From positions 3,224,001-3,288,000 of the forward strand of contig NZ_CP151632.1 of the NCBI RefSeq assembly GCF_040144835.1: a stretch of DNA of 64,000 nt. Direction: 5' to 3'. The translations under genes were made by a program, and so were the position numbers. Under the pieces are notes generated by a model. That model made no database searches. It was not told the DNA's origin and was given only the letters and a program-made list of their open reading frames with translations. Source of the stretch: Microbacterium sp. LWS13-1.2 (GTDB taxonomy: Bacteria > Actinomycetota > Actinomycetes > Actinomycetales > Microbacteriaceae). The first letter of the stretch is position 1. Each line of letters begins with the position of its first letter. Shown here piece by piece: positions 8,676 to 16,970 of the stretch.

Positions 8676-9238
8676 GGGAGTGCCTTTCCGGTGGCGGCCA
8701 GTTCTGAACGGCGGTAGTCGTCGCGCGTGCACACCGACAGCACGGCCGCCTTGCGGTAGGCGCCGTCCTCGATCGTCACGTGGCGCAGTTCGGTGAATCC
8801 GGCACGCACGTTCTTGCGGCGGATCAGGTGGTTGCGGGAGTCCGGTTCGACGACGACGCGCTCTGCGCCGAGTTCGTCGAAGCACCATGCCATGACGGCG
8901 GCGAACACCGCGTCGGTCAAGCCGTGCCGGGGGTGGTCGCCGGGCGGCGCGATGAGCACATGCATCCCCAGATCGCCGGGGACCGTGTCATGGATGCCGC
9001 TCAGCAGCACGTGCGCCGGGTCGTACGTCTCGGCGAAGAACGTCGGCGCGCCGTCCACCAGCCCAAGCCAGGCATCCTGGTACGGGTCGGTCACCACGCT
9101 CGCGAGATAGTCGCAGACGGCGTCGACGTCGTGACCGCCCATCTCCCAGAACGCGGCGTGCGGGTCGGCGAGCCACCGATGCAGCACGGATGCGTCCCGG
9201 CGCGGGTCGGCGGCGACGAGCGACACGGACGCCATCAT
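8672..9238 (-). CDS. desC: hydroxamate acyltransferase of desferrioxamine synthesis
   Basis: 188 residues, IucB/AlcB-type GNAT acyltransferase. HRWLADPHAAFWEMGG lies near the N-terminus, GDLGMHVLIAPP in the middle, and ERVVVEPDSRN at the CoA-binding end. It would transfer succinyl (or acetyl) from CoA to N-hydroxycadaverine. Two tandem ATGs occur; the first (9238) overlaps the desB stop by ATGA and is chosen. The position between the monooxygenase and the NIS synthetase is the canonical des order. It is a paralogue of the acyltransferase at the operon's end. Confidence 0.85.
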   Translation of the reverse strand: MMASVSLVAADPRRDASVLHRWLADPHAAFWEMGGHDVDAVCDYLASVVTDPYQDAWLGLVDGAPTFFAETYDPAHVLLSGIHDTVPGDLGMHVLIAPPGDHPRHGLTDAVFAAVMAWCFDELGAERVVVEPDSRNHLIRRKNVRAGFTELRHVTIEDGAYRKAAVLSVCTRDDYRRSELAATGKALP

Positions 9239-10563
9239 CGTGTCACCCCGGATCCCGCGCTCGCCGTCTCGAACGCGTCGGCGGGGACACCGAAGTCCTG
9301 GAAGGCGATGCGGCGTTCGATCGGATAGACCTCGCGGCCGATGATCGACGCGAGGATCGACGAATTGCGCCACGCCCCGAAACCGAGGTCGGGTGCCGTG
9401 AGGCCGTGGGTGTGCTCCTCGCCGTTCTGCACGAACACCCGGCCGCGGCCGCCGTCGACGCTGTAGTCGCGGGCGACCGCGAGACGCCCGAGAGCGTCGT
9501 GGTCGAGGCGCTCGGCCACGGGGGAGAGGAACGGCGGCGTCTCTGCGGCATAGCCGGTGGCGAGCACGAGGGAGGCCGTCTCGCGTTCGTGCTCGCGGTC
9601 GAGCTGTCCGTGGCGTAGGCGCAGACGGTAGCGATCGCCGTCCCACTCGGCCGACGTCACCTCCGTGTCGGTCAGGAGCGTGGTCGGCACTGGGCCGTCG
9701 GCGCTGAGGCGGTAGAGGGTGTCGTAGATGTCGTCGATGAGCTCGCCCGAGATGCCCTTGTAGAGGCTGCGCTGCTCACGGCCGAGGTGCTGACGGATGT
9801 CGAGCGGGAGGGCGTGGAAATGATCGGTGTACTCCGGCGAGGTCATCTCCAGCGTCAGCTTGGTGTACTCCATCGGGAAGAACCGCGGCGAACGGGTGAT
9901 CCAGTCCAGCCGGTACCCGCCCTCGCGCACGCCGTCCAGCAGGTCGCGGTAGATCTCCGCGGCCGACTGCCCGCTGCCGACCACCGTGATCGAGTCCGAC
10001 GCGCGCAGCTCGTCGCGGCGGTCGACGTACTCCGAACTGTGGATCGCGGGGCCGTCGATGCCGCGCAGCGGCGGCGGGATGGTCGGCCGGGTGCCGACAC
10101 CGAGCACCACGTGGCGCGCCCGCAGCTCGCTCTGCTCGCCGGTGTCGGTGCGCATGGCGCGGACGACGTAGACGTCGTCGTCGTCGAGGTCATGCTCGAT
10201 GGCGACGACCTCGTGATTCCAGCGCAGGTTCGGCAGCCGATCCGCGGCCCATCGGCAGTATGCGTCGTACTCGGCGCGCAGCGCATAGAAGCTCTCGCGG
10301 ATGTAGAACGGGTACAGCCGGCCGGTGTGCTTGAGCCAGTTGACGAAGGAGAACTCCGACGTCGGGTCGGCCATCGTGACGAGGTCCGCGAGGAACGGCA
10401 CCTGGATGGTCGCGCCTTCGATCATCATGCCGTGGTGCCACCGGAACCCATCGCTGCGGTCGAGGAACACCGCGTCGAGCTCCGTGGGCCGGGCGAGGCA
10501 GGCCAGCCCGAGGTTGAAGGGCCCGATCCCGACCCCGACGACGTCGTGCACGTGCCCGGTCAT
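9235..10563 (-). CDS. desB: FAD-dependent lysine/cadaverine N-hydroxylase
   Basis: 442 residues, typical of the IucD/SidA/PvdA family of N-hydroxylating monooxygenases. The FAD-binding G-x-G-x-x-x-N motif is seen as GVGIGPFNLGLA near the N-terminus, then FRWHHGMMIEGATIQVPFL (substrate/FAD contacts), the NADPH loop VVGSGQSAAEIYRDL, and the C-terminal D/ATGYA signature (VLATGYAAETPPFL). It would hydroxylate the primary amine of cadaverine using NADPH and O2. The ATG at 10563 overlaps the desA stop by ATGA. It is intact and part of the iron-box-controlled operon. Confidence 0.9.
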   Translation of the reverse strand: MTGHVHDVVGVGIGPFNLGLACLARPTELDAVFLDRSDGFRWHHGMMIEGATIQVPFLADLVTMADPTSEFSFVNWLKHTGRLYPFYIRESFYALRAEYDAYCRWAADRLPNLRWNHEVVAIEHDLDDDDVYVVRAMRTDTGEQSELRARHVVLGVGTRPTIPPPLRGIDGPAIHSSEYVDRRDELRASDSITVVGSGQSAAEIYRDLLDGVREGGYRLDWITRSPRFFPMEYTKLTLEMTSPEYTDHFHALPLDIRQHLGREQRSLYKGISGELIDDIYDTLYRLSADGPVPTTLLTDTEVTSAEWDGDRYRLRLRHGQLDREHERETASLVLATGYAAETPPFLSPVAERLDHDALGRLAVARDYSVDGGRGRVFVQNGEEHTHGLTAPDLGFGAWRNSSILASIIGREVYPIERRIAFQDFGVPADAFETASAGSGVTR

Positions 10564-12032
10564 GCGTTCGCCTCCGCATCGGCGAGAAGCTCGTCGAACT
10601 CCGGGGCGATCCCCGCGAGCGTGGTCGCGGCATCCTTCACCATCTCGAGGACCCCGCGGATGTCGTCGACCGTGGTCTCGGGGTTCAGCAGGGTGAGCTT
10701 CAGGCAGGGGCGGCCGTCGATCACCGTCTTGGCGACGAGCGCGCGCCCCGACTCGAACAGGACCCGCCGGACACCCGCCACCAGGGCGTCCTGCCTCGCG
10801 GCATCCGCTCCGGCCGGCCGGACACGGAACAGCACCGTGCTCAGCTGCGTCCGGCCGACGAGTTCCAGCTCGGGATCGGCCGCGACCTCGTCGCTCACCT
10901 GCCGCGCGAGGTCGATGACGGTGTCGAACATCTCGCCCAGACGCTCCGCGCCGACGGCGCGCAGCGTCACCCACAGCTTCAGCGCGTCGAAGCGGCGCGT
11001 CGTCTGCAGTGACACATCGACCTGGTTCGGCTCCTCGTTCTCGAGCGGATTGAGATAGTCGGCATGCCACGCGCCCGCCGAGAGGTCTCGCGGTTCGCGC
11101 ACCAGCAGCGCGCTCGACGACACCGGCTGGAAGAAGCTCTTGTGGAAGTCGACGGTGACCGATCGGGCCCGCTCGATCCCGGCGAGGAGGTGCCGGCGGC
11201 GCGGTGAGACGAGGAGCCCGCATCCGTACGCCGCATCGACGTGCAGCCATGTGCCGCCGGCGTCGCACACGTCCGCGATCGGTGCGAGCGGGTCGATGAC
11301 ACCGCGGTCGGTGGTACCGGCGGTCGCGACGACCGCCATCGGAAGGCGACCGGATGCCTCGGCCTCGCGCAGCGCGATAGCCAGGGCCGCGGCATCCATG
11401 CGTCCCTCGCCGTCGTCGGCCACGGCGATCACCGCGTCTTCGCTCAAGCCGAGAAGCAGGGCCGACTTGCCCACGCTGAAGTGGCTCGACGCCGTCGCGA
11501 AAACGACCAGACGCGCAAGCGCCCGCGGACGCGCGAGCTCCGTCCGCGCGAGCGCGGCTTCGCGAGCGAGGAGGAGGGCATGGAGGTTCGACTGCGTGCC
11601 ACCCGAGGTGAACACCCCGCTGCCGTGCGGGAACCCGATGCGGTCTGAGGTCCATGTCAGCAGGCGGCGTTCCATGAGGGTGCCGACGGTGGACTGGTCG
11701 TAGGTGTCGACCGAGGTGTTCACAGCCGCGAGGACGGTCTCGGCGGCCACCGCAGGCAGCGCGACCGGGCAGTTGAGGTGCGCCGCATAGGACGGGTGAT
11801 GGAACCAGACGGCGTGCTCGAGGAACAGCTGATCGATCTCGCGGATGGCGCCGGCCGTCCCGATGCCGTCGGCGTCGAGCGCGACGCCGTCGACGAGTTC
11901 CTGCAGATCCGAGCGCGCCGCGCCGGAGAACGGCTGGGTCACCGTCTCGAAGCGCGTCGCCACTCGGGACGAGGTCTGAGCGACGAGCGAACGATAGAGG
12001 TCGGCAGTGGGGCGTGTCAGCAACTCGTGCAC
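10560..12032 (-). CDS. desA: PLP-dependent lysine decarboxylase, first enzyme of desferrioxamine synthesis
   Basis: 490 residues, group II PLP decarboxylase. FTSGGTQSNLHALLLAR binds the cofactor phosphate, HVDAAYG carries the Asp contacting the pyridine nitrogen, and DFHK places the Schiff-base lysine at about residue 298. It would convert lysine to cadaverine. The start is taken as GTG 12032: AAGGAG lies five bases upstream of it, and the longer ATG start at 12104 would put the iron box inside the coding sequence. It heads a six-gene leftward operon in which almost every junction is a 4-bp overlap. Close homologues decarboxylate diaminobutyrate or aromatic amino acids, so lysine is assigned by context. 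Confidence 0.85.
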   Translation of the reverse strand: MHELLTRPTADLYRSLVAQTSSRVATRFETVTQPFSGAARSDLQELVDGVALDADGIGTAGAIREIDQLFLEHAVWFHHPSYAAHLNCPVALPAVAAETVLAAVNTSVDTYDQSTVGTLMERRLLTWTSDRIGFPHGSGVFTSGGTQSNLHALLLAREAALARTELARPRALARLVVFATASSHFSVGKSALLLGLSEDAVIAVADDGEGRMDAAALAIALREAEASGRLPMAVVATAGTTDRGVIDPLAPIADVCDAGGTWLHVDAAYGCGLLVSPRRRHLLAGIERARSVTVDFHKSFFQPVSSSALLVREPRDLSAGAWHADYLNPLENEEPNQVDVSLQTTRRFDALKLWVTLRAVGAERLGEMFDTVIDLARQVSDEVAADPELELVGRTQLSTVLFRVRPAGADAARQDALVAGVRRVLFESGRALVAKTVIDGRPCLKLTLLNPETTVDDIRGVLEMVKDAATTLAGIAPEFDELLADAEANA

Positions 12033-12046
12033 CAGCACTCCTTCGG

Positions 12047-12065
12047 TTAGGTTTGGCTTACCTAA
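12047..12065 (-). promoter_or_regulatory. DtxR/IdeR-type iron box upstream of desA
   Basis: The 19-mer TTAGGTTTGGCTTACCTAA is a near-perfect match to the actinobacterial iron-box consensus TTAGGTTAGGCTAACCTAA and is itself nearly palindromic. It ends 15 bases before the GTG chosen for desA. Binding of the Fe2+-loaded repressor here would shut off the whole des operon when iron is sufficient. Confidence 0.88.
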
Positions 12066-12115
12066 CTTGTACGATCCTGGTGAGGGTGTCAACTCGGACG
12101 TCATCGTCCGGTTCG

Positions 12116-12517
12116 CTACCCCGCGGTCGTCAGCACGCGGACAGCCGTATTGGCGGCGGCGCCATCCCGCTCCTCGCCGAGGTCTACGACGATCGGGCGA
12201 TGGCGCGTCAGCTCTTCACGCTCGTACTGGCCGTACGACATCACGATGACGATGTCCCCGGTGTGCACGAGGCGTGCCGCCGCGCCGTTGATCTGCACCA
12301 CCCCCGAGCCTCGCTCGCCCGCGATCGTGTAGGTCTCGAAGCGGGCTCCGTTGTTCACGTCCACCACGTGGACCTGTTCGTTCTCGAGGATGTCGGCGAG
12401 TGCGAGGAGATCGGCGTCGATGGTGATGGAACCGACGTAGTTGAGGTCGCTGCCGGTCACGGTCGCCCGGTGCAGCTTGGATTTGAGCATCGTTCGAAGC
12501 ACTGACGTCCGTCCCAT
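12116..12517 (-). CDS. panD: aspartate 1-decarboxylase (pyruvoyl enzyme)
   Basis: 133 residues. The block [19 protein letters not shown], then N-Y-V-G-S, is diagnostic of PanD: the zymogen self-cleaves between Gly29 and Ser30 (long-start numbering) and Ser30 becomes the pyruvoyl cofactor. NGARFETY and [20 protein letters not shown] are also family motifs. The product is beta-alanine for pantothenate and CoA. No other pan genes are adjacent. The start may be the ATG at 12517 or the GTG five codons later, which is nearer the usual family N-terminus. It ends 51 bp from the iron box and is probably a separate transcript from the des operon. Confidence 0.92.
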   Translation of the reverse strand: MGRTSVLRTMLKSKLHRATVTGSDLNYVGSITIDADLLALADILENEQVHVVDVNNGARFETYTIAGERGSGVVQINGAAARLVHTGDIVIVMSYGQYEREELTRHRPIVVDLGEERDGAAANTAVRVLTTAG

Positions 12518-12735
12518 TCGACGCGATTAATGGACTGCATCCAAGAATAAGGGACGCGGGAGTGGCCGCGGGACACAGCGAGCCGTCAGAGCGGGCTCGG
12601 TCGTCTGGAGGAGCCTCGTGACCGCATCGGACGAGCTCGGGGAGCGTCACATGTGCACTATCCCGAACACTCATGTTCGGTTTAGTATCGACGTGAGACG
12701 AGCGATGAATCGGTTCCGAAAGTGAGGGCAGTGCG

Positions 12736-13311
12736 ATGTCAACGTTGATGGTGGACTACATCATTTCGCTCGACGGCTATGGTGCCGCCGAGGGCTGGCC
12801 CGGCTTCTGGGGTATGGAAGGACCCGAGTACCTTGACTGGCTGGGGGAGGACGGTCAGCAGGAGATCATTCACCTCATGGGCGCGACGACCTACCGGCTG
12901 ATGGCGGAGTTCGCGGGTCAGAACGACGATCCCGGTTCCGTGGCGCTGAACAATGCGCGCAAGGTGGTGTTCTCCTCCACGCTCATCGAGCCACTGTCGT
13001 GGCCCAACTCCGAACTGGTCCGTGGCGACGCGATCGCCGCCGTCAGAGAGATGAAGGACGTCGAGTCCGCCGGGCTGCATACGCTCGGCAGTCTCAGCCT
13101 GAGCCGGTCGCTGATCGCTGCCGGGCTCGTAGACCGCTTCCGCGTCGTCGTGTTCCCCGTGATCACCGGGAAGACCGGGAAGGAGCGCATCTTCGACGGC
13201 TATCCGGACCTGTCCCTCGAACTCGTGCAGAGCCGTACCTTCGACGGCCAGATCCAACTGCTGGAGTACATTCCCACCGTCCTGGACGCACCTCCCGGGG
13301 CCGGTGCCTGA
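12736..13311 (+). CDS. dihydrofolate-reductase-like (RibD C-terminal domain) protein
   Basis: 191 residues of the RibD_C/DHFR-like fold found in many stand-alone actinobacterial proteins. MVDYIISLDGYGAA is the first strand and loop, GATTYRLM the nucleotide-binding helix, and LHTLGSLSLSRSLIAAGLVD the G-S/G-S NADPH site, followed by VVFPVITGKTGKERIF. It probably reduces an unknown substrate with NADPH; true folate reduction is unlikely given family precedent. GAGGG lies ahead of the ATG. The upstream 218 bp separate it from the divergent panD and probably hold both promoters. Confidence 0.82.
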   Translation: MSTLMVDYIISLDGYGAAEGWPGFWGMEGPEYLDWLGEDGQQEIIHLMGATTYRLMAEFAGQNDDPGSVALNNARKVVFSSTLIEPLSWPNSELVRGDAIAAVREMKDVESAGLHTLGSLSLSRSLIAAGLVDRFRVVVFPVITGKTGKERIFDGYPDLSLELVQSRTFDGQIQLLEYIPTVLDAPPGAGA

Positions 13312-13540
13312 TGGCATTTTTCTCGGTGACCTCGCTGTCTCGGTGGAGGGCTTCGCGACCGGACTGAACCAGCGCTGAAAGGCGCGCCTCGGCGACGTCG
13401 ACGAGGAGCTGAGCCGGCATACAGCCCGCAGCGTTCCGGGGGGACGAACGCTCCTGCCTCCTGGAGGCGAGCACCGATCTTGCGGGAGCGGTCGACATCC
13501 TCCCTGAGGGGGATGTCGCGAAGCGGACCAGTGCGCGGAC
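13312..13540. other. junk-like segment with a hairpin
   Basis: No convincing gene. A perfect inverted repeat (GACATCC ... GGATGTC, 13494-13517) encloses a ten-base spacer and could terminate the DHFR-like transcript, though no T-run follows. The leftward frame of the jetD remnant stays open through here but no longer resembles JetD. Confidence 0.3.
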
Positions 13541-13861
13541 GCCTGCGGCAAGGGAGTCGATGTGGAGGCGGCGCGGTTCGACCGTGGTCCGAACGGCGAC
13601 GGTGATCCTACTCTCTTCGACGCGGACGCCCTCGAGGTCGGCGAGACCCACGCTCCGCCATGCCGTGCGCCACTCGTGCCACACCGGGAATCCGACACGC
13701 TCGACGCTCGCCGAGCCCGAGACTCCGGGTCGCAACGACACCGCGAACGGCTGCTCGGCCTCGGCGACGAGCTCCGCGCAGATCCGCTCCGCCCACGACT
13801 GCTCGAGGTGGCGCGCGACCGCGTTCGCTGCGTCGGCAGGCTCGAGGAGCCGTCCGCTCAC
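13540..13861 (-). pseudogene. jetD remnant (Wadjet TOPRIM-type subunit, N-terminal domain only)
   Basis: About 107 codons resembling the DUF3322 N-terminal domain of JetD: a helix W-A-E-R-I-C-A-E-L-V, then PFAVSLRPGVSGSASVER, an aromatic WHEWRTAWR segment and RRLHIDSLAAG. Start GTG 13861 overlaps the jetC stop by GTGA, the usual jetC-jetD coupling. Full JetD proteins have roughly 400 residues and end in a TOPRIM-like nuclease domain; here similarity stops near 13540 and the catalytic domain is missing. The plasmid-cleaving subunit of the system is therefore not functional. Family assignment is from memory of sequence patterns. Confidence 0.5.
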
Positions 13862-15832
13862 CCGCGAGCCCCCGACAGGGCGACTTTCGGCTTGGCCCAC
13901 GAGCGGCCGTGGGTGTCTTTGAGGATGTCGTACTCGACATCCACGTGCGGCTCGATCGCGCTGTACTTGTCGTTCGGAGCGCCGATGATGAGCTGGAACC
14001 CGAGACCGCGCCATGCGCCGATCGCGCGCTTGGTGAAGTGCGCGTCGGCCTTGATGAGGGCCTCGTCGAGGAAGACCGGCGCATACCGTGGGCGCTCGGC
14101 GCCGGCGTCACCGAGCTGGTATCGCAGAGCCGCTCCGACGATGAACGCGATGAGTTCCTGGGACTCGCCGCCGGACTTCTCGCCGATGTGATCGTAGAGC
14201 GCGACATGCCGCCCTGTGGTCGCGTGGATGCGCTCCGCGCTCACTCGCACGTGGTTGCGCACGTCGACGAGTTCGGCGAAGTCCGGAGCATTGCGGCGCA
14301 GGCGGCCGATCAGCCGCGACATCCGGTGGTAGGCGCGTTCGCGTTCCTCGTCGGTGGCGACGGATTCGATCAGCGCGCGCACCTCGCGGAGCTCTTTGCG
14401 GAAGCGCCGGCGCACCTCGGACTGGTTCTCGCGCGGCGTGATCTGCAGCCGGTGGTCGTCGTCGTAGAAGGGGAGATCCTGCATGATCACGTTGATGGGC
14501 TCGATACGATCGCGGATCTCCCGCAGCGAACGGCCGAGCGTCGAATCGAGGTTGGTGAGGTCGTTCCCCGAGAGCTTGAGCAGGCTGTCGCGCCACTCCG
14601 TCTCCAGTTCGTGCAGGCCGCTGGTCTCGAGGTCGGCGAGGATGCGCTCGAAGTCGCCGAGCGAATGGTCCGGGTCGGCGAGAAGGTTCGGGTTGGGCCA
14701 GCGATCGAGGAATCCGCTCAGGGTCCGCCGCAGGCTCTCCCGCTGCTCCGTGACGGCGTCCTGCGCGGCGCGCTGATCGTCGCCGAACCGGCGCGCTGCG
14801 GAATCGAGCGCCGCATCGAACCGCGCGAGATCCTGCGTGCGTGTCGAGGATCCGGTCTGGTCGGGCGCAAGGAACTGCGTGTCGAGGTAGGACGCCTGGT
14901 CGTCGGTCAGCGCACGCCCTGCAGCCTCCGCCGCGTCGATCACGGACTGGGCGGCGTCGACCTCGTCGGTCGTCGCCGCCCACGCATCGGCGAGGCGCTT
15001 CCGCTCCGCCTTGGCGCCGCCGATGTCCTCGCGCAGTTCGGCGGCCTCCCTTCTCTTCTGCTCGATCTGGGACTGGATGCCGGCGATCGCGGGGTTCGTG
15101 GCGGTGACGTCTGCGACGATCGCCCGCCAGCGTTCGCGCTCCCGTTCGAGGGAGGCGATGTCGACCTCTTCCCACGTGAGGCCCTGGATCTTCGCGTAAG
15201 CGGCGAGCCGCGCGTCGAAGGCGTCGAGTTCGACGCCGGCCTCGGCGGCCGCCGTCCGGGCGGCTGCGAGCTCGGCGCGGACGGCCCCCAGCTGCGCATC
15301 GAGTTCGCCGAGGCGACGGTGGGTGGAGAATCCGAGGACGTTGCCGCGACCGTGCCCGCCGTGCGCCCCCCGCGATCCGTGCGAGGTCTGCCCGGTGATC
15401 GTCAGCGTCATCCGGTGGCCTGCCGGCTGAGTGGCCGCGTCGACGCACACGTAGCCGAACCGTCGGTCCAGCTCCTCCTGCAGCCAGCCCGTGAAGGGCG
15501 TGCTCTTGTAGTCGAGCCGGCCGGCAAGGGTGTGAGGGTCCCGTGCACCGGCCTCGGGGAGGCCGGTGTGCACGCCCTCGTAGCGAAGGCGATCGGCAGT
15601 GCGGACGGAATCGATGGCGGCTCGGAACGCCGGCAGCAGCGCGACGTCGATCAGCAGCGTCGTGGCGAAGCCGCCGAGTGCGAGGTTGAAGGCCTCCCGC
15701 CAGGGCTCGAACTCCGTGCGGACCTCGATGAGTTCGCCGACGAAGGGCAGGTCGCCGGTGGTCAGGCCGGCCGCGCGTGCCAGCAGTTCACGGGATCGGC
15801 GGAGCCGCTCGGGGATGTTGTCGTCGCGGCCT
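13858..15832 (-). pseudogene. jetC remnant (Wadjet SMC-like ATPase, C-terminal two thirds)
   Basis: About 658 codons of an SMC/MksF-like ATPase: LPFVGELIEVR, FTGWLQEELDRRFGYVCVD, long charged coiled coils, then the ABC signature region KSGGESQELIAFIVGAAL and the Walker B-like YAPVFLDEALIKADAHF. JetC-type proteins exceed 1,100 residues and begin with a P-loop (GPSGSGKS-like). That N-terminal third is missing, and upstream of DDNIPERL the frame is antisense to an oxidoreductase fragment. Without a Walker A motif it cannot hydrolyse ATP. jetA and jetB are also absent. The coding frame itself shows no internal stop, so the loss may be recent. Confidence 0.7.
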
Positions 15833-16242
15833 TCGGCTTCACGCCGCTCGGCGAGAACGCCCGCGTCTCGCAGCCGTGGAAGGTCGTCGCCGAGCGAGCC
15901 GACGGCGGAGGATTCCCGGCGAAGGGCGGTGATCCCGAGCTCGTCGCGGCCATCGAGGCCGTCGTCGCGGAGCGCGAGCCGCTGCGCCACCGCGGACACG
16001 AGGGCCAGATCGGCGACATGCTCGCCGCCATCCGCTACGGCCGTGCGCCGATCGCGGACGGCAGGGATGGCCGCAACGCGATCGAGGTCGTCACGGCGAT
16101 CTACAAGGCGGGCATCGAGCGCACGTTCGTGTCGCTGCCTCTCAAGGCGGACGACCACTACTACCGAGCGGGTCAGCTCGTCGCGCATGCGCCGCACTTC
16201 TCCGAGAAGCAGACCTCCCTTGTCGAGGCGGGCGCGTCATGA
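15833..16242 (+). pseudogene. Gfo/Idh/MocA oxidoreductase, C-terminal third only
   Basis: Rightward codons encode GDMLAAIRYGRAPIADGRDG and AIEVVTAIYKAG followed by VSLPL, the standard end of Gfo/Idh/MocA sugar oxidoreductases. The Rossmann NAD-binding half is missing; upstream of about 15833 the DNA is the jetC remnant in antisense. The stop overlaps the cupin gene by ATGA, so this was the first gene of the cupin-oxidoreductase-ABC operon. Its promoter and start have been lost at the same breakpoint that beheaded jetC. Confidence 0.65.
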
Positions 16243-16970
16243 GCGCCTCGTCGTTTCCGGGCGGCACATCGCTGTCACACCTCGACATCTACGCACATGC
16301 CGCCACCGACGGCGTGTGCGGTGGAAGTCCGCACATGCACCTCGTCTCGACCGAGGCCTACGTCGTCGTCGAGGGGCGCGGCGCACTGCAGACGATCGAC
16401 GGCGAGGGCTTCCACGAGACCGAGCTCGAAGCGGGATCGGTCGTGTGGTTCACGCCCGGCACGATCCACCGAGCCGTGAACCGCGGAGGGCTCAAGGTCA
16501 TCGTGCTGATGAGCAACGCGGGCCTGCCGGAGGCCGGCGACGCGGTGATGACCTTCCCCGCCGACGTCGTGGCCGATCCCGACGCGTACGCGGCGGCCGC
16601 GTCGCTCGGGGAGGCGGAGAGTCGCGCGGAGCGCGCACCACGACGTCGCGATCTCGCGGTGGCGGGGTTCGGGGCCCTGCGCGACGCTGTCACCGCCGGC
16701 GATCGCGGGCCACTCGAGGACTTCTACGCGGCGGCCGGCGCACTCGTCGCGCGCCGCGCCTCCGCGTGGGGGCGGCTCGTGCGTGAGCGCCCGCTCGCCC
16801 AGGCCGAGCGGTCGTTCGCGCTCACGGAGGCGATCGCGCGCGGCGATGTCGCACACCTGCGCGACGCGCGGGTTCACGAGGCGCCTGCCCCCGCCGCCGA
16901 CCGCGGCTACGGCATGTGCGGCCGTATCCGCGCCTACGACGTCACCGATCTTCAGGAGATTCCCCGATGA
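16239..16970 (+). CDS. cupin-domain protein of a sugar-catabolic operon
   Basis: 243 residues. The first half is a cupin barrel: GGSPHMHLVSTEAYVVVEG gives the H-x-H ... E metal ligands of motif 1, and GSVVWFTPGTIHRAVN gives the P-G-x-x-H of motif 2. The second half is helical and charged, with no family I recognise. It overlaps both neighbours by ATGA, between two Gfo/Idh/MocA oxidoreductases (the first broken). It probably isomerises or binds a sugar acid or keto sugar handled by this locus. Intact. Confidence 0.75.
   Translation: MSASSFPGGTSLSHLDIYAHAATDGVCGGSPHMHLVSTEAYVVVEGRGALQTIDGEGFHETELEAGSVVWFTPGTIHRAVNRGGLKVIVLMSNAGLPEAGDAVMTFPADVVADPDAYAAAASLGEAESRAERAPRRRDLAVAGFGALRDAVTAGDRGPLEDFYAAAGALVARRASAWGRLVRERPLAQAERSFALTEAIARGDVAHLRDARVHEAPAPAADRGYGMCGRIRAYDVTDLQEIPR

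Noticed and set aside
10560..12104. desA starting at ATG 12104
   Set aside because: It would enclose the iron box and lacks a ribosome binding site, whereas GTG 12032 has AAGGAG at the right distance.
13660..16242. An 860-codon rightward frame suggesting one giant protein
   Set aside because: Only its last third (about 15833 onward) resembles a protein family; the rest is antisense to the jetC remnant.
13540..16242. A functional Wadjet defence system
   Set aside because: JetC lacks its ATP-binding N-terminus, JetD its nuclease domain, and jetA/jetB are absent.
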